NCBI RefSeq assembly: GCF_014652895.1
Contig: NZ_BMZR01000009.1
Span: 1 to 64,000 of the forward strand
Source of the DNA: Psychrobacter glaciei
GTDB lineage: Bacteria; Pseudomonadota; Gammaproteobacteria; Pseudomonadales; Moraxellaceae
Direction of reading: 5' to 3'
Length of the DNA: 64,000 nt
Under the pieces are notes generated by a model. The model worked only from the letters and a program-made list of their open reading frames with translations. It did not search any database and was not told the DNA's origin. How positions within the stretch are numbered: the stretch's first letter is position 1; the number at the start of each line of letters is the position of its first letter. A program made the position numbers and the translations under genes. Below are positions 1 to 11,391 of the stretch, piece by piece.

Positions 1-209
1 GCTATCGTCCACAGTTCTACTTCCGTACTACTGACGTAACTGGCGCAATCCAATTACAAGACGGTACTGAAATGGTAATGCCTGGTGATAACGTTGAGAT
101 GGGCGTAGAGCTTATCCACCCAATCGCTATGGACAAAGGTCTTCGCTTTGCAATTCGTGAAGGCGGCCGTACTGTAGGCGCTGGTGTTGTTGCTAACGTA
201 TTGAACTAA
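1..209 (+). CDS. tuf: Elongation factor Tu, C-terminal part (5' end outside window)
   Basis: EF-Tu delivers aminoacyl-tRNA to the ribosome in the cytoplasm. Only the last 68 codons are here, read from base 3, starting [14 protein letters not shown] and ending [14 protein letters not shown], which is the highly conserved domain III end of bacterial EF-Tu. The stop is TAA at 207-209. A strong hairpin terminator follows within 40 bases, so this is the last gene of its transcript. Gammaproteobacteria often carry two tuf copies (tufA/tufB); the fragment alone cannot say which this is. Confidence 0.97.
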   Translation, partial: YRPQFYFRTTDVTGAIQLQDGTEMVMPGDNVEMGVELIHPIAMDKGLRFAIREGGRTVGAGVVANVLN

Positions 210-247
210 TCTATCAGTCTCAGTAATGAGCTTATGAGTTAGTTATG

Positions 248-284
248 AAAAAGCCGCTCTCTTTATTGAGGGTGGCTTTTTTTT
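248..284 (+). terminator. Rho-independent terminator of tuf
   Basis: A 9-bp stem (GCCGCTCTC with GAGGGTGGC, two wobble pairs) is flanked by an A run on the left and eight T on the right. It sits 38 bases after the tuf stop codon. Confidence 0.9.
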
Positions 285-387
285 GGGTGAAATAAGTTGA
301 TTGAGGGATATGAGCAAATAAAAATCAGCGCACCGATTTTGGCTGTAGGGTGCATCCAGCGTACCTACTTTTAGATATGATATATAG

Positions 388-475
388 CAAGCGTAGGATG
401 GGCTAGCGGCAGCTTAACTCACAAAGTCTTTGATTCAAAGTCAGATGGTGGGTTAGCCAAAGCGTAACCTACCAT
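388..475. repeat. Intergenic hairpin repeat, one degenerate and one good copy
   Basis: At 445-475 an 11-bp inverted repeat (ATGGTGGGTTA / TAACCTACCAT, one mismatch) encloses the 9-base loop GCCAAAGCG. A degenerate relative lies just before it at 391-421 (GCGTAGGATGGGCTAGC...). A third copy with the identical loop is at 2711-2738. The stretch 285-568 holds no gene; these repeats are the only structure seen in it. Confidence 0.7.
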
Positions 476-568
476 TCTATACTTTGACTCCTACGCGACT
501 TGTTTAACGCCTGATATATGAGTTAGTACTAAACCGCTTATCGACCTCGATTTATAGACCCTGCGTAG

Positions 569-602
569 AAAAGCCCAACTATTTAATAGTTGGGCTTTTT
601 TG
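569..602. terminator. Bidirectional terminator overlapping the end of the LysR gene
   Basis: The near-perfect palindrome GCCCAACTATT-T-AATAGTTGGGC is flanked by AAAA and TTTTTT. The last codons and the TAG stop of the minus-strand LysR gene (579-581) lie inside the hairpin, so stop codon and terminator are fused. Confidence 0.85.
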
Positions 603-1523
603 TTCCAGCAAAAATTTAATCAAGGCTCGTAACCGTAAAGGCCGAAATTTATTAGGCAACAAAGTCAGCCAAGCCGTACCCTGAAACTTGGACTTTAATT
701 GCCAATTGGGTAAAACCTCTATTACTGTACCTTTGCTTAAAGCGTCCTCAATCACAAAATCAGGAAAACTTCCGATTCCTAAATCATTCAATACACCATC
801 TAAACGCATACCCGCATGGTTCACGACATAACGTCCACTCACTGTAACGGTTATTTGCTCGATGGGCTCTGATGATATGTCAGTGACTTGCACAAATCGC
901 CATTGATTGTCCTCAGGTGTCTCTCCTAAGTAAAGACAGTCATGATTTTTTAGATCTAGCGGATGCGCTATGGCGTATGAGCTCGACGCTAAGTAGCGCG
1001 GTGTCGCACATAACACCTGCCGTACTTGCCTCAAGGGTTTAGCAATCAAGTAATCGGACGGTGTTTCGCTTATCTCTATCGCGCAATCAATATTCTCGCG
1101 CAATAAATCTAAAGCATCATCCGTGACTTTAATATTTAAATTGATATCAGGATATTGCTTAATAAAGTCTATAAATTGTGACCCCATCATATGACTGGCA
1201 AAGCTATCAGGTACACCTATCGTTACATCGCCTGCCAGCAACTCGGCGGATTGATTGGCAACCTCCACTGCGAGGTTCGCTTCATCTAACATATTTTGAC
1301 AATGTTTTAAAAATAGCTCACCTGTGCTCGTTAAACGCATACTACGCGTGGTGCGCTCAATGAGTTTTATACCTAGCTTATCTTCAAGTTGGTGAATACG
1401 CTTACTTACGGAAGAAGGGGTCATTTGTAACGCTTGCGCAGTCCCGCTAAAGCTACCTGACTTAGCAACGTCTTCAAAGATCGCCATATTTACAAGAATA
1501 TTATTTAAGGTATTTTTGTTCAT
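579..1523 (-). CDS. LysR-family transcriptional regulator
   Basis: 314 residues from the ATG at 1523; an in-frame TTG lies one codon upstream. The N-terminal winged helix-turn-helix (about residues 10-70) contains FEDVAKSGSFSGTAQALQMTPSSVSKRIHQLE, a typical LysR recognition helix region given here as positions 16-48, followed by the LysR substrate-binding domain. The subgroup resembles CrgA/AphB-like regulators, whose effectors are rarely predictable. It is divergent from the DMT transporter gene at 1709 with 185 bases between, the usual arrangement for a LysR regulator controlling its neighbour. The effector is unknown. Confidence 0.9.
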   Translation of the reverse strand: MNKNTLNNILVNMAIFEDVAKSGSFSGTAQALQMTPSSVSKRIHQLEDKLGIKLIERTTRSMRLTSTGELFLKHCQNMLDEANLAVEVANQSAELLAGDVTIGVPDSFASHMMGSQFIDFIKQYPDINLNIKVTDDALDLLRENIDCAIEISETPSDYLIAKPLRQVRQVLCATPRYLASSSYAIAHPLDLKNHDCLYLGETPEDNQWRFVQVTDISSEPIEQITVTVSGRYVVNHAGMRLDGVLNDLGIGSFPDFVIEDALSKGTVIEVLPNWQLKSKFQGTAWLTLLPNKFRPLRLRALIKFLLEQKSPTIK

Positions 1524-1708
1524 CAATCATAAACCCATCAATAAGAAGCGATATACAAAAATAAGACTGGCTCATTTGGCAAAACTGTTTAGCGCAATCA
1601 GTCATTCTAAGACCGCTAGAGCTTGGGTAATCTATTAGTTGCTGTACCTCTAAGTGCTTTGTTTAATGAGCACCTTGCTAAGACCGACCTCTAGGATAAA
1701 CCGAGACA

Positions 1709-2677
1709 ATGATTAAAACCGTGAGTAATAGATTAAACAATAGACAGCTTTTATTATTATCCGATATTTGTTTAATCTTAGTTGCTATGCTTTGGGGGTC
1801 GAGCTATGGCGCTGCTAAACTCAGCCTACAATATTATCCCGTTCTTGGGTTTTTAGCCATACGCTTCGGGCTTACCAGCATAATACTGGCGCCTGTATTA
1901 ATAGGCGTCTATAAACAACACACCACACAACTAAAGCGCACGGTCGCAGCAGGTCTGCCACTTGGCACAATTTTACTCGCCATCTTTATATTTGAAACCT
2001 ATGGTCTGTTTTATACCAGTGTCGCCAACGCCGCTTTCCTAATTAGCCTGTGTATTATCATGACGCCATTTATGGAATGGTTAATTCTAAAAACCCGTCC
2101 GCATAAACTCGTTTTTATATGTGCCATTCTATCACTACTGGGTACGTATTTTTTAACGATGGACGCTCAACATAGCGCTGGCATCTCGCTCAATCTAGGC
2201 GATAGCCTTATATTACTAGCCGCAGTTGGCCGTGCGCTGATGGTAACCATGACCAAAAAGCTTATTGATAACAAGTCTGCAACCATAAAAATGACAATAG
2301 AAATTGCTCAACCTATCTCACTGCTTGCCTTAACGGCGGTGCAATCTATCGTGGTCTTCGTTGGTTGTTTGGTGCTGTTTTTAGTGACTAACTTACTGTC
2401 GGGCGACTCAATTATGCCAAGTCTACCTAATAAATCAGCTTTTTGGCTACCGACCTTTTATCTTGTTATCTTCTGTACCATTTTCGCTTTTTTTGTACAA
2501 AACTGGGCTGTAAAGATCGGTTCACCCAGTCGTGCATCGCTGCTCATGGGTAGTGAGCCTATATTTGGGGTATTGTTTGCGGTGCTGTTATTTAACGAAT
2601 ACGTTGGGGTGTTAGGTTGGCTAGGAGGTGGATTAATTACACTAGCATCTGTACTATTGGTTGCAAGAGGGCGGTAA
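1709..2677 (+). CDS. EamA/DMT-superfamily transporter
   Basis: 322 residues, almost entirely hydrophobic, with about ten predicted membrane helices in two EamA-type halves. The first half contains LVAMLWGSSYGAAK (about residues 25-38), the usual EamA start; the second ends with a GEPIFG-like motif (GSEPIFGVLFAVLLF). Such proteins export amino acids or other small metabolites across the inner membrane. The divergent LysR gene is the likely regulator. The substrate cannot be read from sequence. Confidence 0.88.
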   Translation: MIKTVSNRLNNRQLLLLSDICLILVAMLWGSSYGAAKLSLQYYPVLGFLAIRFGLTSIILAPVLIGVYKQHTTQLKRTVAAGLPLGTILLAIFIFETYGLFYTSVANAAFLISLCIIMTPFMEWLILKTRPHKLVFICAILSLLGTYFLTMDAQHSAGISLNLGDSLILLAAVGRALMVTMTKKLIDNKSATIKMTIEIAQPISLLALTAVQSIVVFVGCLVLFLVTNLLSGDSIMPSLPNKSAFWLPTFYLVIFCTIFAFFVQNWAVKIGSPSRASLLMGSEPIFGVLFAVLLFNEYVGVLGWLGGGLITLASVLLVARGR

Positions 2678-2710
2678 ACACCAGATTATGCATGTTTGTA
2701 GAGTAAGCGT

Positions 2711-2738
2711 AGAATGGGTTAGCCAAAGCGTAACCCAC
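2711..2738. repeat. Second good copy of the GCCAAAGCG-loop hairpin repeat
   Basis: TGGGTTA (2715-2721) and TAACCCA (2731-2737) flank the same loop GCCAAAGCG seen at 456-464. The preceding GCGTAGAATGGG matches GCGTAGGATGGG at 391-402. The gap 2678-2924 holds nothing else recognised. Confidence 0.7.
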
Positions 2739-2924
2739 CAAATGTATAACTATAGTCAACGGCGGGTTATGTTTCTTCTTCACTCTCTATGAGATTTTGA
2801 ATGAGCTATGCTGAAGAAACTGTACAAGTAAACCTAGTAAACTAAGCATATTAAAAACTTTACGGTAAGGTAAAAAGCTTTGCTAATATAAACCCTGTTC
2901 GTAAACACATCTAATAGAGAAAAA

Positions 2925-3395
2925 ATGCTCACTATCGATTTACTCAATAAAAAGTCATCTAAATCTCAGCAAGTGATTCAAGCAGTAGCAAATATTGAAA
3001 CTATGGTACAGCCGCAAGATGCTTGGGGTTATCAGACAATAATAGAATTGCTTGAGCAGGATAGTATTAATTTATTAGTCGTTTATAAAATTGATCAAAT
3101 CGTTGGCTACTGCCTATATCAAGTGGTTTTCGAGCAAGCAGAGATCCTTCGCATCGGCACGCATCCTGATTACCAACGCCAAGGTATTGCCTCGCAAGTT
3201 TTTGCTAAATTGGATACTGAATTGATGAATAATAAGGTGGAAAATTTATTATTAGAAGTACGCGCAGACAATTTTTCAGCGATTGCTTTGTACGAGCAGC
3301 AAGGGTTGGCAGTGATTCATCGGCGTAAAGGCTACTACCAAATGCCTCATCGCCCAGCCATTGATGCGTTGATTATGCAGCGTGTGCATCTTTAA
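2925..3395 (+). CDS. rimI: Ribosomal protein S18-alanine N-acetyltransferase (RimI-like GNAT)
   Basis: 156 residues, a single GNAT domain. Acetyl-CoA binding motif A is visible as RIGTHPDYQRQGIAS (about residues 86-100, Q/R-x-x-G-x-A pattern). The B motif ADNFSAIALYEQQGLAVIHRRKGYY is typical of RimI, which acetylates the N-terminal alanine of ribosomal protein S18. The length fits RimI (about 150 residues). It stands alone here, not beside tsaB. Another small GNAT acetyltransferase is the main alternative. Confidence 0.85.
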   Translation: MLTIDLLNKKSSKSQQVIQAVANIETMVQPQDAWGYQTIIELLEQDSINLLVVYKIDQIVGYCLYQVVFEQAEILRIGTHPDYQRQGIASQVFAKLDTELMNNKVENLLLEVRADNFSAIALYEQQGLAVIHRRKGYYQMPHRPAIDALIMQRVHL

Positions 3396-3458
3396 TAGCC
3401 ATGAATAGCACAGATGCTATTGGATTGATAAACGTTAGGAATGAAGAAAGGCTCTAGA

Positions 3459-3890
3459 TCACTCGGGGATGGTCTTTTTACAGACTTCAATATCGAGCTC
3501 ATAGTCACTATCTGCTTGCATGCGTTCTAATATTTCGATGCGCTCGCTTAAGAGCTCTACCATGACATTGATATTGGCTTGTTGTTTTTTGACTTGAGCC
3601 AGTTTTTGCTGAGTGAGACTTAGCTGTAAATCAATATCGAGCTGCCCATCATAATAGTCATTAAGACTGTCTCTGATTTCAGTGAGTGTAAAGCCAATAG
3701 CTTGTGCGCTCTTAATCAATTCAATGCGCTCAATGCATTCAGGATGAAACTCAGTATAGAGCCGTGAGCCTGCTTGTCGCTTACGCGACTTGAGTAGCCC
3801 TAGCTCATCATAATGACGCACGGTGTCTTTGGTGGTATTGGCTTCGCTCGCCAGCTTTCCAATTAATAAAAATGATGTATCAGGTGCCAT
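3459..3890 (-). CDS. MerR-family transcriptional regulator
   Basis: 143 residues. The N-terminal MerR helix-turn-helix is seen as IGKLASEANTTKDTVRHYDELGLL followed by RLYTEFHPECIERIELIKSAQAIGFTLTEI (residues 10-75), then a dimerising coiled coil (about 80-125). The C-terminal tail has one cysteine (DIEVCKKTIPE), so a metal or redox sensor is possible but unproven. GAGGTTATT before the ATG is a good ribosome binding site. It is the third gene in the run trxB-aat-merR on this strand, 33 bases after aat, so it may share their transcript. Confidence 0.88.
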   Translation of the reverse strand: MAPDTSFLLIGKLASEANTTKDTVRHYDELGLLKSRKRQAGSRLYTEFHPECIERIELIKSAQAIGFTLTEIRDSLNDYYDGQLDIDLQLSLTQQKLAQVKKQQANINVMVELLSERIEILERMQADSDYELDIEVCKKTIPE

Positions 3891-3923
3891 AATAACCTCG
3901 TTGTTTTGTCGCTGTCACCACCA

Positions 3924-4742
3924 TCATGAGTTGAGCTGCCAAGATTCCTTGCTATCAAGGAGCGATACACTTAGGGAGTTGTGAGAATTCTTTTGCCACT
4001 TGACTGAATGAGTGGCTATTAGCGTATCCAATTGAGAAAGAAATTCAGCACGTGGTAAGGTGGTTGCGCCTAAGCTCATGAGATGCTCATTGGGTAATTG
4101 GCAGTCTACGAGTGCCACGTTGCTCTGCTCACATAAGCGCATCAAACCCCAAAATGCTAACTTAGAGGCGTTGGATGCACGGTGAAACATCGACTCGCCA
4201 AAATAGATATTGCCTATTTTTAATCCGTACAATCCACCAATGAGTGTGCCTGCGTCATCCCAAACTTCGATACTATGTGCAAATCCATGAGCATGTAGTT
4301 TAGTATAAGCCTCGATCATCTCATCATGAATCCACGTGTGCTCACCTTCAGGCAGGTCAGTATTGAGACCATCACTGCGCGGTAAACTACAGGCGTGAAT
4401 GACGTCATCAAAAGCTTGATTGAGTGTCACTTGCCAACGCACGCGGCTTGCTTGCTTGCGTAGAGATTTGCTGGGTTGATAGTCGGTCGGCACAATCACG
4501 CAGCGCGGTTCAGGGCACCACCAAGCGATAGGCTCATCTTCATTAAACCAAGGAAACAAGCCTTGCGCATAAGCAGAGATGAGCGTCTCGGGCGCTAAGT
4601 CGCCGCCCATAGCGACGATACCGACTCCATCAGGATCAATAGAAATAGGATCAGGAAAGTCATAACGCCCAAGACTTTTTAAGGTCTCAGGCGTGATAAG
4701 CTGCTCGTTGTTATTGGCGTTATATTGTGAGAAGCTGTTCAT
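3924..4742 (-). CDS. aat: Leucyl/phenylalanyl-tRNA-protein transferase
   Basis: 272 residues. Aat adds Leu or Phe to proteins with N-terminal Arg or Lys, creating N-degrons for ClpS/ClpAP. Family signatures are present: DLAPETLISAYAQGLFPWFNEDEPIAWWCPEPR (about 47-79), TWIHDEMIEAY, and GESMFHRASNASKLAFWGL (about 179-197). Its ATG at 4742 directly abuts the trxB stop codon (4743-4745), so the two genes are almost certainly translated from one mRNA. In many gammaproteobacteria aat is followed by the second N-degron transferase gene (ate/bpt); here a merR gene follows instead. Confidence 0.96.
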   Translation of the reverse strand: MNSFSQYNANNNEQLITPETLKSLGRYDFPDPISIDPDGVGIVAMGGDLAPETLISAYAQGLFPWFNEDEPIAWWCPEPRCVIVPTDYQPSKSLRKQASRVRWQVTLNQAFDDVIHACSLPRSDGLNTDLPEGEHTWIHDEMIEAYTKLHAHGFAHSIEVWDDAGTLIGGLYGLKIGNIYFGESMFHRASNASKLAFWGLMRLCEQSNVALVDCQLPNEHLMSLGATTLPRAEFLSQLDTLIATHSVKWQKNSHNSLSVSLLDSKESWQLNS

Positions 4743-6314
<1,572 letters not shown>

Positions 6315-9300
6315 GTGATATCAGCACCGCTTATTGAGTATTTAAAAAAGGGAATATTTACCCTCCTTGGGTTAATACTGGCCGTTTATCTGTTTGTCAT
6401 TTTGATGACGTATACAGGCAACGATCCTAGTTGGTCGCACATCAGTAGTGACATGACCACCATTAATAATATGGGTGGCGAGATGGGGGCGTGGTTGTCT
6501 GACCTGCTTTATAGCTTTTTTGGTTTTGGCGCATGGTGGTTGTTGGCGTTTGTGGTCTATGAGTCTATTCTTATTTGGTGGGACAATAAGCCGACGTTTT
6601 GGTTGCTACGTGTAGTCGCTTACGTGTTTTTGATTCTAAGTGCCAGCGCCTTATTTGCGCAGTTGGTCGCTTTAGTGCAGCAAATAGCAGATCCAGTTAC
6701 CACAGGTCTGACAGGGGTCGCGGGTGGTATCATCGGTCTCGAACTGCAAGCGCGTTTGGCTCAATTATTGTCGCAGTGGGGGAGTGTGGTTTTTTTAACG
6801 GTATTCGTAATTATTACGGCGACCTTTGCTTTTAATATTCATTGGCTAGCGATATACCAAAAAATCATGACCCTGTCATGGCTTGGTTCTGGTGTAAAAA
6901 ACCAAGATAGTCAGTATGAGAGTGTGCATGCCGCTGAAAAGAGTCGTCAGCAGCATGATGAAGCCCTAACCGACGAAAAAGCATCGCGCGCTGTTCCAGA
7001 GTATGACCAGCTGCCCCTCGAGCTGCAAGCAACTGAGCATGATGCTAATACGCAACAATCCGATAGCAGTGGTCGCTTTAATCATGTACTCACCGAATTT
7101 TTAGCGAGTTCTGGCTTGGGTGCCAGTGTAAAAGCTTCTATGGCAGCAGCCACGCAAGGATCCGCAGTGGGTGAGGGCGAGTACTTACAAAGCGTACCTG
7201 CCACGCCTAGTAGCGCTGGCGTAAGCAACTTTAGTGATAATAAGGTATCTGCTACCCCAAGCCCTGTCACGACTCCTAGCCGTAAAGTAGAGCCGAGTTT
7301 TGCTTGGAATGATGCCAATACTGTTGATGACTTATTGGCAAGCGATATGGCTATTTACGACCAAAGCATTCATAGCGCTACTCATGATGCTGATTCTGTT
7401 GCCCCTGCTTACATCAATAATGCTGAGTCGCCAAAAGAGACAGCAGTGTCTACAAACACGGCAACAGATACGTCAACAGACATGGCAACGCTAGAGCTGG
7501 AGACACCAAGCGCGAGCGCTACTGTCAATCCTAATAAAGAAGAGGTCGAGCAAGCAATTACAGAGACAGCAAGCAAGCAAATCGCGCCTAATTTTGCCGA
7601 TGAGCCTCAGACTATGGCATCAGATGATAGCCATGCAACAGATGAAACGAACGAAACGGTTGATACATTGGCAGAATCTTGGTTGTCAGAACATGCGCCT
7701 GTTTCACCTTCTCAAGAAACAGAAGAAGATACTAATGAACCCGATCAGCCAGCACTAAAAACGGTAGAAGATAATACTTATGACGCCTCTGCTGGATCAT
7801 CAAACAAGTTAGCAGACAAGTTATCAAATGAAGAGCAATGGGAAAGCTCATTGTCAATACAAAATCCTGCTCCAGAAGAGGACGATGTAAATATCGTCGC
7901 ACCCGTCGCTGATATGACCCCGACCAATACGCCACCGACCAACCCAACATTACCTCCTAAGGTAGAAACTAACGTTTCAGCGCCAGCTGCTGAACCGATA
8001 GCCGCATCTAAGCCAACGGTCAGCTTTGCGGTGCCAGAGGGTGATAGCGGCAACCATATTACGGATATGATGCCTGAGGATGACAGCCGCGATGATAATA
8101 GCGATACGCCCGTTATGCCGCATATCAGTGACGATGGCGCTTTTAGTCAAAAATCACGCTCGATGCAAACGGCCGCCTATCGCAGCAGCTTAACGCCTAT
8201 CCCAGAGATCTCTATTTTAGATAAGCCAGATCCTGATCGTAAGCCAAGCTATACCATTGCTGAGCTTGATAAGTTGTCTGAGCTATTAGAGATTAAATTA
8301 CAAGAATTCAATGTTAAGGCCGCAGTAGTCAATGCCATTCCGGGGCCAGTCGTTACACGCTTTGAAGTAGAGCTTGCTGCTGGGGTAAAAGCCAGTAAAG
8401 TTACGGGCATTTCACGTGATTTGGCACGGTCATTATCAATGGCATCTTTGCGTGTGGTCGAAGTCATTCCGGGCAAGCCTTATATCGGTATCGAAGTGCC
8501 GAACAAACAACGCGAAATGGTGCGTTTGATTGAGCTGTTGAATACCGAAAAATTCCAAGATCCTAAAGCCCAAATCAGCATGGCGATGGGTAAAGATATC
8601 GGTGGTAATGCTATCATTACTGACCTTGCGCGCGCGCCGCATATGTTGGTTGCTGGTACCACAGGCTCTGGTAAATCTGTATTGGTCAACTCAATGCTAC
8701 TCTCTATGCTACTCAAATATACACCGAACGAGCTGCGCCTGATTTTGATTGATCCAAAGCAGCTTGAGCTGGCAAACTATAACGATATCCCGCATCTGCT
8801 GACGCCAGTCGTTACCGATATGACTGAAGCCGCCAGTGCTTTGTCATGGTGTGTGGCAGAAATGGAGCGCCGTTATCAGCTGATGAGCTTATTAAAGGTA
8901 CGTAAGCTTAACGAGTTTAATAAAAAGGTCATCGCTGCTGAAAAATCGGGCAATCCAATGCTCGATCCATTATGGCGACCCAATGATAGTGTCAGCATAA
9001 GCCAAGCACCAAAGCTCAAAACATTACCGATGATTGTCATTGTCGCGGATGAGTTTGCTGATATGATTATGCAAGTCGGTAAACAAGCTGAAGAACTGAT
9101 TACGCGCTTGGCACAAAAATCACGCGCGGCAGGCATCCATTTAATGCTTGCCACTCAGCGTCCATCAGTCGATGTCATTACCGGTCTAATTAAAGCCAAT
9201 ATCCCTGTTCGTGCAGCGTTACGTGTGAACTCAAAAGTGGATTCACGGACGATTTTAGACAGTGGCGGTGCCGAAGACATGCTTGGTAATGGTGATATGC

Positions 9301-9671
9301 TGTTTTTAGGCCCAGGGCAAATTGAGCCTGATCGTGTGCATGGGGCGTATGTCAGCGATGAAGAGGTCAACCGTGTCTGTGATGCTTGGCGTGAGCGCGG
9401 TGCGCCTGATTATATTGATAACATGGCAGGCAACTTTGAATTGTCTAGTTCTGGCGGTGGTGGCAGTGGCGGCAACGCTTCTGGTGAGGACGATGACTTA
9501 TATAATGATGCCGTGGCTTTCATCATGGAGACGCGAAAGGTTTCTGCCTCTAGTATCCAGCGTAAATTTAGTATCGGCTATAACCGTGCCGCTCGTATCG
9601 TTGATTCAATGGAAGAAGCCGGATTGGTCAGCTCGATGGGTAAAAGCGGTAAGCGTGAGTTGTTGATGTAA
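6315..9671 (+). CDS. ftsK: DNA translocase FtsK
   Basis: 1118 residues, GTG start at 6315. FtsK pumps DNA through the division septum and activates XerCD at dif. Domains: N-terminal membrane part with four helices (about 15-185); a long linker rich in Ser, Thr, Asp and Glu (about 200-620), variable in this family; the RecA-like motor with Walker A GTTGSGKS (781-788) and Walker B ending in DE (912-913); and the C-terminal winged-helix gamma domain (about 1058-1118, VSASSIQRKFSIGYNRAARIVD), which reads KOPS sequences. A Gly/Ser-rich tether (SSSGGGGSGGN) joins motor and gamma. Length fits Moraxellaceae FtsK. Confidence 0.97.
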   Translation: MISAPLIEYLKKGIFTLLGLILAVYLFVILMTYTGNDPSWSHISSDMTTINNMGGEMGAWLSDLLYSFFGFGAWWLLAFVVYESILIWWDNKPTFWLLRVVAYVFLILSASALFAQLVALVQQIADPVTTGLTGVAGGIIGLELQARLAQLLSQWGSVVFLTVFVIITATFAFNIHWLAIYQKIMTLSWLGSGVKNQDSQYESVHAAEKSRQQHDEALTDEKASRAVPEYDQLPLELQATEHDANTQQSDSSGRFNHVLTEFLASSGLGASVKASMAAATQGSAVGEGEYLQSVPATPSSAGVSNFSDNKVSATPSPVTTPSRKVEPSFAWNDANTVDDLLASDMAIYDQSIHSATHDADSVAPAYINNAESPKETAVSTNTATDTSTDMATLELETPSASATVNPNKEEVEQAITETASKQIAPNFADEPQTMASDDSHATDETNETVDTLAESWLSEHAPVSPSQETEEDTNEPDQPALKTVEDNTYDASAGSSNKLADKLSNEEQWESSLSIQNPAPEEDDVNIVAPVADMTPTNTPPTNPTLPPKVETNVSAPAAEPIAASKPTVSFAVPEGDSGNHITDMMPEDDSRDDNSDTPVMPHISDDGAFSQKSRSMQTAAYRSSLTPIPEISILDKPDPDRKPSYTIAELDKLSELLEIKLQEFNVKAAVVNAIPGPVVTRFEVELAAGVKASKVTGISRDLARSLSMASLRVVEVIPGKPYIGIEVPNKQREMVRLIELLNTEKFQDPKAQISMAMGKDIGGNAIITDLARAPHMLVAGTTGSGKSVLVNSMLLSMLLKYTPNELRLILIDPKQLELANYNDIPHLLTPVVTDMTEAASALSWCVAEMERRYQLMSLLKVRKLNEFNKKVIAAEKSGNPMLDPLWRPNDSVSISQAPKLKTLPMIVIVADEFADMIMQVGKQAEELITRLAQKSRAAGIHLMLATQRPSVDVITGLIKANIPVRAALRVNSKVDSRTILDSGGAEDMLGNGDMLFLGPGQIEPDRVHGAYVSDEEVNRVCDAWRERGAPDYIDNMAGNFELSSSGGGGSGGNASGEDDDLYNDAVAFIMETRKVSASSIQRKFSIGYNRAARIVDSMEEAGLVSSMGKSGKRELLM

Positions 9672-9696
9672 AAGATGATAAGTTTGATTAATCATA

Positions 9697-9729
9697 AAAA
9701 GCGAGTCACGAGAGTGGCTCGTTTTTTTA
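9697..9729 (+). terminator. Rho-independent terminator of ftsK
   Basis: An 8-bp stem (CGAGTCAC / GTGGCTCG, one wobble), loop GAGA, preceded by AAAAAG and followed by seven T, 25 bases after the ftsK stop. Confidence 0.9.
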
Positions 9730-9886
9730 TTAGGAATATATGGTAGCGCTGTTGCTTAAATGACTAGTGAGTTTGTTTATCGATTATCAGCAGTGTTTTT
9801 TTATACTAAACTGACAGGAGTTATGGGATAGATATCACTTAATTTCAAAAATGTTTAGTCCAATTACTCTCCAAGGAAGGTTAGTT

Positions 9887-11380
9887 ATGTTTAAAGAATA
9901 CACCCAATACGATGCCCTAGGTTTAGCCAAGCTCGTCAATTTAGGTGAGGTCAGTGCCAAAGAGCTATTAGACGCTGCGACTCATCAAGCCAACACACTG
10001 AATCCTAAGTTAAACGCCATCATTCATCGCTTTGATGAGCGTGCTTATGATGCCGCGCAAGCAGAATTGCCAGCAGGTGCATTTAATGGTGTGCCGTACT
10101 TACTCAAAGACCTATCATTTTATTTTGCTGACGAACCCATCACGATGGGCAGTCGTAGCGTGAATGTCGTGCCAGAAAACGACAGCGAAATCGTTAAACG
10201 TATGAAAGCGACAGGTGTCAATACTTTCGGTAAGACCAATACGCCAGAATTTGGTTTAATCATCACCACTGAACCCAAAGCGCACGGTGCCACCCACAAT
10301 CCATTCAAAAAGGGCTATAGCTCTGGTGGCTCATCGGGTGGTAGCGCGGCGGCGGTGGCGAGCGGTATCGTACCGATGGCAGGTGCTGGCGATGGTGGCG
10401 GTTCGATACGTTTTCCGGCAGCGTGGTGTGGGGCGTTTGGACTCAAACCCAGTCGTGGGCGTAACCCAATGGGTCCCGCATTTGGTGAAGGTTGGGAAGG
10501 CGCGGTCGCGGATCACGTGATTACCCGTAGTGTGCGTGATAGTGCTGCGATGCTCGATGCCACGAGTGGCGCTGAGATTGGCGCGCCTTATGTGATTGCG
10601 CCACCTGATGGGACATTTTTGCAAGCAGCGATGCGTGCCCCTCGGCAATTAACGATAGCTTTGCATCAGCAGCCATTAGTCGCCAATACAATAGTGGACA
10701 AAGAAGTACTGGCTGTACTGGAGCAGACGGCAAAGCAATTAGAAAGTATGGGTCATCGTGTAGTGCCTGCTGAGCCGAATATTAATATCGAACAATTTTG
10801 GCATGATTTTTTAGTGGTGGTTTGTACGCATACAGCCTTTACCATTGATAATATCGAACGCAAATTTGGTGCGGAACATATAAAGAACCTAGAGCCACAA
10901 ACCTATAATATGGCGATGCTAGGACGCTCGCTTTCTGCCGTTGACTTGGCACACGCTAAGCATGGCTGGCATGATAGCCAATATCAAACGGGTCTATTAT
11001 TAGAGACCTACGATATGATTCTGTGCCCGACCATACCGACGCCTGCGGTTAAGCATGGCGTGCTACCACCAAGTCGTATGGATGAAATGCTCATGCGCAG
11101 CGCAGGTCTACTAAATAAAGGCATTGATATGGGGAAATATGCCTTTAGCTCAGGCATGATCGAAAAGCTTAGTCAGCCGGTGCTGGGAAAAATGGCCTTT
11201 ACCTTGCTGGGCAATGTCACTGGGCTGCCTGCCATGTCATTGCCCTTAGGCATGAGCAAAAAGGGTTTGCCGATTGGCATGCAGCTGATTGGACGTATGA
11301 ATGACGAGGCGACGCTATTTAGTATTGCGGGCGAAATGGAGCGTGCAGGGTTGTTTACCAAGGCAGCTTTTGAGAAGTAG
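9887..11380 (+). CDS. Amidase of the amidase-signature family
   Basis: 497 residues from the ATG at 9887, chosen because AAGGAAGG lies just upstream; an in-frame ATG at 9851 has no such site. The amidase signature is complete: the Gly/Ser-rich block with the Ser-cisSer-Lys triad is seen as [10 protein letters not shown] (Lys, about residue 75) and [20 protein letters not shown] (about 146-165), followed by [17 protein letters not shown]. It hydrolyses carboxamides in the cytoplasm; the substrate is unknown. The GatA role is unlikely because no gatB/gatC neighbours are present and the sequence is of the generic 6-aminohexanoate-cyclic-dimer-hydrolase-like type. Confidence 0.9.
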   Translation: MFKEYTQYDALGLAKLVNLGEVSAKELLDAATHQANTLNPKLNAIIHRFDERAYDAAQAELPAGAFNGVPYLLKDLSFYFADEPITMGSRSVNVVPENDSEIVKRMKATGVNTFGKTNTPEFGLIITTEPKAHGATHNPFKKGYSSGGSSGGSAAAVASGIVPMAGAGDGGGSIRFPAAWCGAFGLKPSRGRNPMGPAFGEGWEGAVADHVITRSVRDSAAMLDATSGAEIGAPYVIAPPDGTFLQAAMRAPRQLTIALHQQPLVANTIVDKEVLAVLEQTAKQLESMGHRVVPAEPNINIEQFWHDFLVVVCTHTAFTIDNIERKFGAEHIKNLEPQTYNMAMLGRSLSAVDLAHAKHGWHDSQYQTGLLLETYDMILCPTIPTPAVKHGVLPPSRMDEMLMRSAGLLNKGIDMGKYAFSSGMIEKLSQPVLGKMAFTLLGNVTGLPAMSLPLGMSKKGLPIGMQLIGRMNDEATLFSIAGEMERAGLFTKAAFEK

Positions 11381-11391
11381 TTTTATTTTTG

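Noticed and set aside
2751-2857. A sixth TATAGTC element starting TATAGTCAAC
   Set aside because: No matching GACTATA end 107 bases on and none of the internal landmarks.
9851-9886. Upstream start for the amidase
   Set aside because: The ATG at 9887 has a strong AAGGAAGG site, the one at 9851 has none.
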